21,329 bases of DNA from an uncultured Alistipes sp. GTDB taxonomy: Bacteria; Bacteroidota; Bacteroidia; Bacteroidales; Rikenellaceae. The DNA lies in NCBI GenBank assembly GCA_958449275.1, contig CAUDHE010000046.1, positions 1-21,329 of the forward strand, read 5' to 3'. Position numbers and translations under genes: made by a program. Positions 7,466-14,028 of this stretch are shown here, piece after piece; positions within the stretch are counted from its first letter, which is position 1; every line of letters starts with the position of its first letter. Below the pieces are notes generated by a model. The model did not search any database and was not told where the DNA came from. It worked only from the letters and a program-made list of their open reading frames with translations.

Positions 7466-9478
7466 ATGGCAAACAAGAAAAAGAACGATATAAAGTTGAC
7501 CGTAAGGCCCAACTTCATGTGGATATGGGCCGTGTTGATAATTGTCATCATCGGTTACTCATTTTATGCGGGCGGCGATTCCCAACCCTTGGCGGGCAAT
7601 TGGAACACCGTGCGGAAGATGATTCGCAACGGCGAGGTGGAGCGCATAACCGTCGTCGACGGGCGGACCGCCAACGTATATCTGACCGACGAGGCAATAG
7701 AAAAATACCGCAACGGGAGCGACGACATATTGAAAAAAATGCCTAAAGAGGGCGAACAGCTCGTTTTCAACATCGGTTCGGTGGAACTTCTCGATAACGA
7801 CGTCAAGGAGGCGGTCGCGGAGTCGGCCATCGAGGACAACCCGGTAAGCATCGAATACAAGAACGAGTCGAATCCTTGGGGCAACATCATCGTGAATCTG
7901 TTGCCGTGGGTAATCCTGATCGGCATCTGGTTCTTCATCATCCGCACCATGTCGCGCGGAGGCGGAGGCGCGGGAGGCAACATAATGAACGTGGGCAAGG
8001 CGCGCGCGCAGGTATTCGACAAGGACGATGCGGGCAAACGCGTGACATTCAAGGATGTCGCGGGACTGGCCGAAGCCAAGGTCGAGATCATGGAGATAGT
8101 CGATTTCCTCCGCAAGGCCGACAAATATCGCGAACTCGGAGCCAAAATACCCAAAGGCGCATTGCTGGTGGGCCCCCCGGGAACAGGTAAAACCCTTTTG
8201 GCTAAGGCCGTGGCCGGCGAGGCCAACGTGCCGTTCCTCTCGATATCGGGTTCCGACTTCGTGGAGATGTTCGTGGGCGTAGGCGCGTCGCGCGTACGCG
8301 ACCTCTTCGAGCAGGCCAAACAGAAAGCCCCCTGCATAGTGTTCATCGATGAGATCGACGCCATAGGACGGGCACGCGGCAAGAACGCCGGTTTCTCCGG
8401 CAACGACGAACGCGAGAACACTCTCAACCAACTCCTGACCGAGATGGACGGTTTTCAGACCAATGCGGGCGTGATAGTGCTTGCGGCCACCAACCGTGCC
8501 GACATTCTCGACAAGGCATTGATGCGCGCGGGACGTTTCGACCGCCAGATACAGGTCGGCCTGCCCGACGCCAAGGAGCGGGAGGAGATATTCGATGTCC
8601 ATTTGAAAAATCTGAAACTCGATCCGCAACTCGACCGTGCGTTTCTCGCCAAGCAGACCCCTGGATTCTCGGGAGCCGACATAGCCAACGTCTGCAACGA
8701 GGCTGCGCTCATAGCGGCCCGCCACGACAAGAAGCAGATAGCGAAGGAGGATTTCATATCGGCCATAGACCGAATAATAGGCGGACTCGAAAAACGCAAC
8801 AAGCTGATGACCAAAGCCGAGCGTCGTGCGACGGCCATTCACGAGGCGGGACACGCAACCGTCATGTGGTCGCTGGCCGAGTGCGATCCCGTGTTGAAGG
8901 TGACCATCGTGCCGCGCGGCAACAGTCTGGGTGCCACGTGGTCGGTGCCCGACGAAGAGCGTGTGCATGTCACCAACACCACTCTCGAGGAGCAGTTGGC
9001 CGGAATGCTGGGCGGCCGCATAGCCGAAGAGGTCAATTACGGCACTCTCGGTGCGGGTGCGTTGAGCGATCTGGAGCGCGCCACCAAGATGACCTATGCA
9101 ATGGTGGCCTACTACGGCATGAGCAAGAAGATAGGTCCCATAAGCTACTACGATTCGACCGGCACGCGCGATACTTTCACCAAGCCTTTCAGCGAGCAGA
9201 CAGCCCGCGAGATCGACGACGAGGTGCGCCGCATAATGGCCGAGGCTTACGAACGCGCCCGAAAAATCATCGAGGAAAAGAACGACCGCATAAACGCCAT
9301 GGCCGATCTGCTGCTCGAAAAGGAGACCATCTACGCCGAAGACATAGAACCCATACTCGGCCCGTCGGCCCAAAGCGCCAAGCAGACCGCAGATGCAGAA
9401 GGCGCGGAGCCGTGCAAGAGCGCGACCGACGCTGCCGCTCCCAAACCCGAAAATGAAGAACAGACCCGAAAGATATGA
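7466..9478 (+). CDS. ftsH: ATP-dependent zinc metalloprotease FtsH
   Basis: Membrane-anchored AAA+ protease that extracts and degrades damaged membrane proteins and short-lived cytosolic regulators. The 670-residue chain shows a first membrane helix (about 17-35), an extracytoplasmic loop, and a second helix (about 140-160) followed by a glycine-rich linker. The AAA module has Walker A GPPGTGKT (236-243), Walker B FIDEID (293-298) and the second region of homology AATNRADILDKALMRAGRFD. The M41 zinc site is HEAGH (459-463), with the third ligand expected in GALSDLERATKM. The last ~35 residues are a low-complexity, charged tail, as in many FtsH proteins. It begins 6 bp after rsfS and its stop overlaps the cdsA start by 4 bp, indicating translational coupling. 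Confidence 0.98.
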   Translation: MANKKKNDIKLTVRPNFMWIWAVLIIVIIGYSFYAGGDSQPLAGNWNTVRKMIRNGEVERITVVDGRTANVYLTDEAIEKYRNGSDDILKKMPKEGEQLVFNIGSVELLDNDVKEAVAESAIEDNPVSIEYKNESNPWGNIIVNLLPWVILIGIWFFIIRTMSRGGGGAGGNIMNVGKARAQVFDKDDAGKRVTFKDVAGLAEAKVEIMEIVDFLRKADKYRELGAKIPKGALLVGPPGTGKTLLAKAVAGEANVPFLSISGSDFVEMFVGVGASRVRDLFEQAKQKAPCIVFIDEIDAIGRARGKNAGFSGNDERENTLNQLLTEMDGFQTNAGVIVLAATNRADILDKALMRAGRFDRQIQVGLPDAKEREEIFDVHLKNLKLDPQLDRAFLAKQTPGFSGADIANVCNEAALIAARHDKKQIAKEDFISAIDRIIGGLEKRNKLMTKAERRATAIHEAGHATVMWSLAECDPVLKVTIVPRGNSLGATWSVPDEERVHVTNTTLEEQLAGMLGGRIAEEVNYGTLGAGALSDLERATKMTYAMVAYYGMSKKIGPISYYDSTGTRDTFTKPFSEQTAREIDDEVRRIMAEAYERARKIIEEKNDRINAMADLLLEKETIYAEDIEPILGPSAQSAKQTADAEGAEPCKSATDAAAPKPENEEQTRKI

Positions 9479-10338
9479 CCGATAAGATGAAAAACCTGTG
9501 GGTGCGCGCCATAAGCGGCGTGGTGTTGCTCGCAATAGTATTGGGGACTATCCTCTGGTCGAAATGGAGTTTCGGCGCATTGCTGCTGATGATAATCCTC
9601 GGTGGCGAGTGGGAGTTCTTCCGCATGGCCGAAAAAGCGGGATATTCGCCTCAGAAGACGCTGGGACTCATAGCGGGAGCCATAGTGATGACGGTGGCGT
9701 TCGCTTTGATGTGGTTTTTCGACACCGAGAGCACTCTGAGCAACAAATATCTGGTACTCACCGTGGGGCTCATGCTCTACATAATGATGTTGGTGCCGCT
9801 GATGTTCATATGCGAACTTTACCGCAAAAGCGCCACACCCATAGCCAACATCGGCTCGACGCTCACGGGCGTGGTATACGTGGCATTGCCCATGTCGCTG
9901 CTCTTCTTCATCCCGCTGCTGCTCGGGCACGGAGTGTGGAACCCGTGGACGCTGCTGTTTTATTTCTTCATCATCTGGGCCAACGACGTCTGCGCCTATC
10001 TGTTCGGCATCACGCTGGGCAAGCACCGCCTGTTCGAGCGCATCTCGCCCAAAAAGTCGTGGGAGGGATTCATCGGCGGACTCATCGGCGCGATGGGCAT
10101 GGGCTACATAGCCGCCACGGCAATGGGCGGCGACCATTTCGAATGGATCGGCATGGCACTCATAGCCGCCATCACCGGCGTATTCGGCGATCTGGTGGAG
10201 TCGCTGTTCAAACGCTCGGTCGACGTGAAGGACTCTGGACGCATAATACCCGGGCACGGAGGCTGGCTCGACCGTTTCGACGCACTGATACTCTCGGTGC
10301 CGTTCGTGTTCATCTACCTCGTATTTTGCATGAATTAA
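9475..10338 (+). CDS. cdsA: Phosphatidate cytidylyltransferase CdsA
   Basis: Integral membrane enzyme making CDP-diacylglycerol from phosphatidate and CTP, the branch point for phosphatidylethanolamine, phosphatidylglycerol and cardiolipin. The 287-residue product has multiple hydrophobic segments and the full CDS signature near the C-terminus: ESLFKRSVDVKDSGRI followed by IPGHGGWLDRFD. A preceding SPKKSWEGFIGG block is also typical. The start codon overlaps the ftsH stop (ATGA at 9475-9478); a second ATG at 9487 is possible and would remove four residues. The next gene is psd, two steps further in the same lipid pathway, 21 bp downstream. The phosphatidylserine synthase gene that links them is not in the window. 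Confidence 0.96.
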   Translation: MTDKMKNLWVRAISGVVLLAIVLGTILWSKWSFGALLLMIILGGEWEFFRMAEKAGYSPQKTLGLIAGAIVMTVAFALMWFFDTESTLSNKYLVLTVGLMLYIMMLVPLMFICELYRKSATPIANIGSTLTGVVYVALPMSLLFFIPLLLGHGVWNPWTLLFYFFIIWANDVCAYLFGITLGKHRLFERISPKKSWEGFIGGLIGAMGMGYIAATAMGGDHFEWIGMALIAAITGVFGDLVESLFKRSVDVKDSGRIIPGHGGWLDRFDALILSVPFVFIYLVFCMN

Positions 10339-10359
10339 AACGACATTAAACCAAACAAT

Positions 10360-11028
10360 ATGAAGATCAACAAAGAGGGTTACCGAATAATAGCCGTATC
10401 GGGTCTCATATGCCTGATATTCTGGTTGCTCATATACTATTTCCAGAACAATCATTCCGGAACGGGGGCGCTCGTCACCGGCACGTTGCTGCTCGTGGCT
10501 TTCTGGTTCTTCATCGTGGCCTTTTTCCGCGAGCCGCGCCGCGTGAAGATTCACGATCCCGAACTGGTCTTTTCACCGTGCGACGGCCGTGTGGTGGTCA
10601 CCGAGATAGTGCACGAAGACGAATATTTGAAAGAGAACATGTTGCAGATATCGATATTCATGTCGATCACCAACGTCCACATGAACTGGATCCCCGTAAG
10701 CGGCGAGGTGGAGTATTACAAATACCACCCGGGGCGGTTCCTCATAGCATGGCATCCCAAGTCGTCGACCGAGAACGAACGCACCACTACAGTGGTGAAG
10801 AGGGAGGACGGCAAACGCATATTGTTCCGTCAAGTGGCGGGACTGATCGCGCGACGCATCGTGTCGTACATGAAGGTCGGTGACCGCGTGACGCAGAACG
10901 ACGTGTTCGGATTCATAAAATTCGGCTCGCGCATCGACCTGCTCGTACCCAAGGACAGCGAACTGCTGGTCGAGATCGGCGACCCCGTGGTGGGATCGCA
11001 GACCCCCATCGTACGACTGAGAAAATAG
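10360..11028 (+). CDS. psd: Phosphatidylserine decarboxylase proenzyme, short form
   Basis: Converts phosphatidylserine to phosphatidylethanolamine at the inner membrane. The 222-residue length fits the short class of pyruvoyl-dependent decarboxylases. Two N-terminal hydrophobic stretches (about 9-28 and 36-55) anchor it. Core motifs are FSPCDGRV (D75), TNVHMNWIPVSGEVEYYKYH (H107) and the self-cleavage site FIKFGSRIDLL, where G189-S190 would split to give the pyruvoyl group on the C-terminal alpha chain. The ATG at 10360 gives the expected N-terminus, 21 bp after cdsA. A perfect 6-bp inverted repeat GCGTAA/TTACGC follows the stop (11030-11047), without a T-run. Assignment is strong. Confidence 0.95.
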   Translation: MKINKEGYRIIAVSGLICLIFWLLIYYFQNNHSGTGALVTGTLLLVAFWFFIVAFFREPRRVKIHDPELVFSPCDGRVVVTEIVHEDEYLKENMLQISIFMSITNVHMNWIPVSGEVEYYKYHPGRFLIAWHPKSSTENERTTTVVKREDGKRILFRQVAGLIARRIVSYMKVGDRVTQNDVFGFIKFGSRIDLLVPKDSELLVEIGDPVVGSQTPIVRLRK

Positions 11029-11087
11029 CGCGTAAACCTCCTTACGCACGGTCCCACGACGATTACGATCTGCAAAACGACTACGGC

Positions 11088-12194
11088 ATGACGCTCACAC
11101 CGCAAAACATACTCCGATTCACGGTCGGCCTCGCGGCCACTGCCGCCATACTCTTTTTGATATGGTATTTCAGTACCGTGGTCATATATATATTGGTGTC
11201 GGCGGTACTGGCAATCATGGGACGGCCGCTCGTGAGCTATCTTCTGAGTCTGAACATCCGCGGACGGCGATTGCCTCGCTGGGCCGCAGCCTCGATCACG
11301 CTGCTGGTCATTTGGGTGGTTTTCGCTACGATTTGCTCGCTGTGCATACCGCTTGTTTTCAACAAGATCAGCGAATTCGCCGCGCTCGACTTCCCGTCGG
11401 TGATCGAATCGATAGAGTACCCCGTGTCGTATGTTCAGGCCTACCTGCAAAATATGTTCATCCTGCCCGAAACCGATTTCTCGCTCAACGAGACCCTCAT
11501 ATCGACGTTGCAGGACCTGATCGACTACGAAACGGTCAACAACCTGTTCGCATCGATCATCAACATAGCGTTGTCGACGCTCATCACCGTATTCTCCGTA
11601 TCGTTCATAACGTTCTTTTTCCTCAAGGAGGACGGATTGTTCTATTCGATGGTCACGGCCATGTTTCCCGAACGCCTGCAACAGAACGTGACGCGCGCGC
11701 TCGACTCCATTACGGTGCTGCTGTCGCGATACTTCATGGGCATACTCACCGAAAGTATAATACTCATGATAGTCATTTCGACAGTCATGATGATCTTCGG
11801 CATGAAGACCGACAACGCGCTGCTGATAGGACTCATCATGGGGGTGATGAACGTCATTCCGTATGCGGGGCCGCTCATCGGCGGAATAATCTCTGTGTTC
11901 ATCGGCATCGTCAGCCCTATCTCAGGTTGTACGGCCATGCACACGACGGTAATAATAGCGTGTTCGCTCTTTTGCATCAAAGGGTTCGACGACTTCGTCC
12001 TGCAACCCACGATATATTCCGAACGCGTAAAGGCTCATCCGCTCGAAATCTTTCTGGTGATCCTTTTGGCGGGCTACTTGGCGGGAATACTCGGCATGCT
12101 GCTGGCCATACCATCCTATACCGTGCTGCGCGTGCTTGCCAAAGAGTTCTTTTCGCAGTTCTCGCTCGTACAGAAACTGACGCAAAAGATATGA
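11088..12194 (+). CDS. AI-2E family (PerM/TqsA-like) membrane protein
   Basis: A 368-residue multi-pass membrane protein of the AI-2E transporter family (PF01594). Two membrane segments lie at the N-terminus (about 8-46), a third at about 66-90, then a soluble stretch (about 95-155) and a block of helices to the end, including the family-typical run around VMNVIPYAGPLIGGIISV and the later FDDFVLQPTIYSERVKAHPL. Family members have been proposed to export autoinducer-2 or act as Na+/H+ antiporters; which activity applies here cannot be read from sequence. It begins 59 bp after psd with no clear promoter, so it probably belongs to the rsfS-led operon, and it ends 47 bp before the riboflavin kinase gene. 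Confidence 0.88.
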   Translation: MTLTPQNILRFTVGLAATAAILFLIWYFSTVVIYILVSAVLAIMGRPLVSYLLSLNIRGRRLPRWAAASITLLVIWVVFATICSLCIPLVFNKISEFAALDFPSVIESIEYPVSYVQAYLQNMFILPETDFSLNETLISTLQDLIDYETVNNLFASIINIALSTLITVFSVSFITFFFLKEDGLFYSMVTAMFPERLQQNVTRALDSITVLLSRYFMGILTESIILMIVISTVMMIFGMKTDNALLIGLIMGVMNVIPYAGPLIGGIISVFIGIVSPISGCTAMHTTVIIACSLFCIKGFDDFVLQPTIYSERVKAHPLEIFLVILLAGYLAGILGMLLAIPSYTVLRVLAKEFFSQFSLVQKLTQKI

Positions 12195-12241
12195 CCTGCG
12201 TTGCGGCATGGGACGAGAGTTATTAAAACGACGAAAAAGCA

Positions 12242-12604
12242 ATGACAATAATAAAAGGCGTGGTGATTCACGGCGTGCAACTCGGGCGCAAAATGGGGTT
12301 CCCGACAGCCAATCTCGACGCACGCGAACTTAATGACATCGAAAACGGCGTTTACCGCTCCACTGTAACCATCGACGGCACGACCTACCGTGCAATGTCG
12401 AACATCGGTCTGCGGCCTTCTGTCGACGGCCGCTGCCGACTTTTGGAGACACATCTGTTCGATTTCCACGGCGACATATACGGACGCACCATAGAGGTGC
12501 GCCTGCTCGGCAAGATTCGCGATGAAAAACGGTTCGATTCCATCGACGAATTGCGACATCAGCTCGAACAAGACGCATACGTGTGCCGCGACAGCGCGTC
12601 ATAG
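12242..12604 (+). CDS. Stand-alone riboflavin kinase domain protein
   Basis: A 120-residue protein that is essentially one riboflavin kinase domain (PF01687), which phosphorylates riboflavin to FMN. Visible motifs are GRKMGFPTAN (15-24, the flavokinase nucleotide loop), NGVYRS, SNIGLRPSV (53-61; usually NIGxxPT), LETHLFDFHGDIYGR with the catalytic-type E69, and the C-terminal helix KRFDSIDELRHQLEQDA. Most bacteria carry this domain fused behind an FAD synthetase domain in RibF. Here no N-terminal adenylyltransferase part exists: only 47 bp separate it from the AI-2E gene, with no matching coding sequence. The domain looks complete, not a decayed remnant. Whether a full RibF is encoded elsewhere is unknown. 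The repeat island begins immediately after it. Confidence 0.88.
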   Translation: MTIIKGVVIHGVQLGRKMGFPTANLDARELNDIENGVYRSTVTIDGTTYRAMSNIGLRPSVDGRCRLLETHLFDFHGDIYGRTIEVRLLGKIRDEKRFDSIDELRHQLEQDAYVCRDSAS

Positions 12605-12712
12605 TCTCCGAAACGCGATTCGTCATGTCGCAGAGTCGCTACTATATATATTTATGCTGTCTGCCGCGTGGGAGCGTCGGCGAACTGCGCGGGCCGAATA
12701 ATCGCAATAATT

Positions 12713-12738
12713 CACATGCGTCAGCCTACCCCGCGGCA
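12713..12738. repeat. Left half of a 26-bp imperfect inverted repeat
   Basis: The left arm begins CACATGCGTCAGCCT and ends CCCGCGGCA. Read on the opposite strand, 13183-13208 is the same at 23 of 26 positions. The two arms bound 496 bp. Confidence 0.65.
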
Positions 12739-12852
12739 GGAACGATTTCGGAAAAAGGGCGGACGCGGCGACGGAGCGTTAAAAATCGGAGAACGTTTTC
12801 GATAAGCCGAGAGCAGAGCCGAACTTGTTCGGGCTATGTCGAGGCGAGAAAA

Positions 12853-12915
12853 CGACTGCGAAGCGAAATTTTGATTGCTTCAAAAGTGCCGAAGGCATCC
12901 GATTTAGCGCAGTCG
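12853..12915. other. Possible branched RNA fold in the repeat island
   Basis: CGACTGCG (12853-12860) pairs perfectly with CGCAGTCG (12908-12915). Inside lie AAGC/GCTT (12861-12864 with 12877-12880) and TGCC-GAA-GGCA (12887-12897), which would make a three-way junction. No promoter box was identified for it and it matches no RNA family I recognise. A chance fold in GC-rich repeats remains possible. Confidence 0.3.
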
Positions 12916-12986
12916 CAAGGCCGACCCCGAAGGCGTTCCTGACGTGGCACATTTTAACGGCACTGCGTTTGTTTTCCGCCTTCGCG

Positions 12987-13024
12987 TCTTGGCAATTCAT
13001 GCAAGCATGATTGCTCTCGGCTTG
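12987..13024. repeat. CAAG-loop hairpin repeat, copy 1
   Basis: The hairpin core at 12992-13014 reads GCAAT, a bulged T, CATG, loop CAAG, CATG, ATTGC. It is flanked by CTTG on the left and CTCGGCTTG on the right. The copy at 16231-16271 has the same plan, but its inner arms are CGAG and CTCG, so two base pairs change while pairing is kept. Confidence 0.75.
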
Positions 13025-13037
13025 GCGTCGGTTGGCT

Positions 13038-13062
13038 CCACCTTTTGGGTGACAAAAGGTGG
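13038..13062. repeat. Perfect 10-bp hairpin
   Basis: CCACCTTTTG, a 5-nt loop GGTGA and CAAAAGGTGG form a perfect palindromic stem. No T-run follows on either strand. It may be part of the dispersed-repeat material or contribute to termination between the convergent genes. Confidence 0.6.
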
Positions 13063-13069
13063 AAATACT

Positions 13070-13086
13070 GCGGCTCTATGAGCCGC
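13070..13086. repeat. 7-bp hairpin GCGGCTC/GAGCCGC
   Basis: GCGGCTC, loop TAT and GAGCCGC. It lies 7 bp after the previous hairpin and directly abuts the GTTCGCCG element, so three palindromes stand in a row. Confidence 0.55.
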
Positions 13087-13087
13087 G

Positions 13088-13158
13088 CAGTTCGCCGCCG
13101 CCCCACTGCGGCGGACTGCAACTCGCAAGACTCGTTTCGTCCTCCGCCGTCGGCGAAC
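13088..13158. repeat. GTTCGCCG palindromic element, copy B
   Basis: A 71-bp copy of the element at 4705-4777. Its ends GTTCGCCG (13090-13097) and CGGCGAAC (13151-13158) are inverted, and CGGCGGA (13109-13115) pairs with TCCGCCG (13143-13149). The two copies share GACTGCAACTCGC and the right end, and differ by short indels in the loop region. Confidence 0.75.
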
Positions 13159-13182
13159 ACCATAAATATATATTGTCATGCG

Positions 13183-13208
13183 TGCCGCGGGAGAGGCTGA
13201 CGCGTGTG
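13183..13208. repeat. Right half of the 26-bp imperfect inverted repeat
   Basis: The right arm reads TGCCGCGG, then GAGAGGCTGACGCGTGTG, the inverted partner of 12713-12738 with three mismatches. It ends 34 bp before the ruvC stop. Confidence 0.65.
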
Positions 13209-13242
13209 TATTAAAGATTGCGGCAGAGAATTGGTTGCAGGT

Positions 13243-13845
13243 TTATTTTATCTCTCTTTCGGGATTCTTCTTTAGGAACGCTTCCCACGACGACGAGCCT
13301 TTTGCGGCTTTCTTGCCTCCGCCGAGGCCTTTTACTCGGCTATTGCCCATAGCCGAGTCGATGGGCGTGCGCGCCGTGAAATAGTGGCACAGAGCTACGG
13401 CCATGCCGTCGGTGGCATCGAGCCGTCGGGGCATGTAGTCGATTTTGAGCATGCTTTTCACTATGGCCGCCACCTGCTCTTTCGATGCTGCTCCCGACCC
13501 TGTAATGGCTTGTTTGATGCGTGACGGTGCGTATTCGAATACCTCGCGGTCGCGGTTGAGCGCGGCAGCTATGGCCACTCCCTGCGCGCGTCCGAGCTTG
13601 AGCATACTTTGTACATTGGTGCCGAAGAACGGAGATTCCAAAGCTACCTCGCGCGGGGCATAGTCGTCGACGAGCTTGCTCACGCGGTCGAATATGTAAC
13701 GCAGTTTACGGTAAGGATCGCTCATGGTATGCAGGTCTATGTCGCCCAGAGCGACGGAGCGCAATGTGCGTCCTTCGACTTCGAGCACTCCGTAACCCAT
13801 GTAGTTGGTTCCCGGGTCGATCCCCATTATACGATAGACGGGCAT
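13243..13845 (-). CDS. ruvC: Crossover junction endodeoxyribonuclease RuvC
   Basis: Resolves Holliday junctions made by RuvAB during homologous recombination and repair. With the start at 13845 the protein is 200 residues. The RNase H-like core shows the four acidic residues: D10 (MGIDPGT), E70 (VALESPFFGTN), and D143 and D146 (LDATDGMA). The motif FEYAPSRIKQAITGSGAASK is also typical. The frame stays open upstream to 13923, but those codons run through a terminator hairpin and the promoter. An ATG at 13854 would lie at or before the predicted transcription start, so the ATG at 13845 (MPVYRIMGIDPG) is preferred. The C-terminus (about 160-200) is a lysine- and glycine-rich extension, longer than in E. 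coli RuvC. It converges with the upstream operon across the repeat island. Confidence 0.94.
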   Translation of the reverse strand: MPVYRIMGIDPGTNYMGYGVLEVEGRTLRSVALGDIDLHTMSDPYRKLRYIFDRVSKLVDDYAPREVALESPFFGTNVQSMLKLGRAQGVAIAAALNRDREVFEYAPSRIKQAITGSGAASKEQVAAIVKSMLKIDYMPRRLDATDGMAVALCHYFTARTPIDSAMGNSRVKGLGGGKKAAKGSSSWEAFLKKNPEREIK

Positions 13846-13858
13846 ATCTTTCATGCGG

Positions 13859-13866
13859 CAAATATA
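13859..13866 (-). promoter_or_regulatory. Predicted ruvC promoter -7 box
   Basis: TATATTTG on the minus strand. The predicted start site (about 13852) would leave a very short leader of under 10 nt before the ATG at 13845. The -33 region falls in the T-run of the upstream terminator and is weak. Confidence 0.5.
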
Positions 13867-13881
13867 GCTGTATTTTCGAAG

Positions 13882-13916
13882 AAAAAAGCGGTCGCCCCGC
13901 ATATTCGGGCGACCGC
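13882..13916 (-). terminator. Intrinsic terminator after the tlpA-like gene
   Basis: On the minus strand, GCGGTCGCC (13916-13908), an 11-nt loop and GGCGACCGC (13896-13888) form a perfect 9-bp stem followed by TTTTTTC. This is a textbook Rho-independent terminator for the lipoprotein gene ending at 14029. It directly precedes the ruvC promoter. Confidence 0.85.
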
Positions 13917-14028
13917 CGTGCAAATTAAACCGATTATATATTCATACGTTATCGTCGCATTGCCGCAAAATCAATGTCTGCGGTCGTATGCTCCGCGCGG
14001 TATTCAAAATATACGATCGTGCCGCGGT

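Larger units (their letters stand above)
12605..13242. other. Gene-free, repeat-rich intergenic island
   Basis: 638 bp between the convergent riboflavin kinase and ruvC genes. Frames of 60-119 codons run across it on both strands, but none has a recognisable domain, and they pass through palindromes that also occur elsewhere, so I call no gene. It holds at least five hairpins, one copy each of the CAAG-loop hairpin and the GTTCGCCG element, and several long-range inverted pairs: 12641-12667 with 13150-13176, 12713-12738 with 13183-13208, 12804-12815 with 13012-13023, and 12678-12690 with 13085-13097. It may be a stack of dispersed repeats, possibly also acting as a two-way transcription barrier. 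Confidence 0.7.

Noticed and set aside
7559..9535. 658-codon open frame on the minus strand
   Set aside because: It lies antisense to ftsH, whose AAA and zinc-protease motifs are complete, so it is a shadow of ftsH codon use.
11030..11047. GCGTAA/TTACGC inverted repeat just after psd as a terminator
   Set aside because: Only 6 bp, no T-run, and the next gene continues on the same strand, so termination is not supported.
12583..13010. Open frames of 61-119 codons on both strands in the island, which could be read as small genes
   Set aside because: They cross palindromic repeats shared with other gaps, have no recognisable domain or good start context, and overlap each other on opposite strands.
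12800..13030. RNase P RNA, tmRNA or SRP RNA
   Set aside because: I looked for the conserved cores of these RNAs, such as the GAGGAAAGTCC block of RNase P RNA, and found none.
12605..13242. CRISPR array or tRNA/rRNA gene in the island
   Set aside because: The repeats are inverted and irregular, not direct repeats at even spacing, and no cloverleaf or rRNA sequence was recognised.
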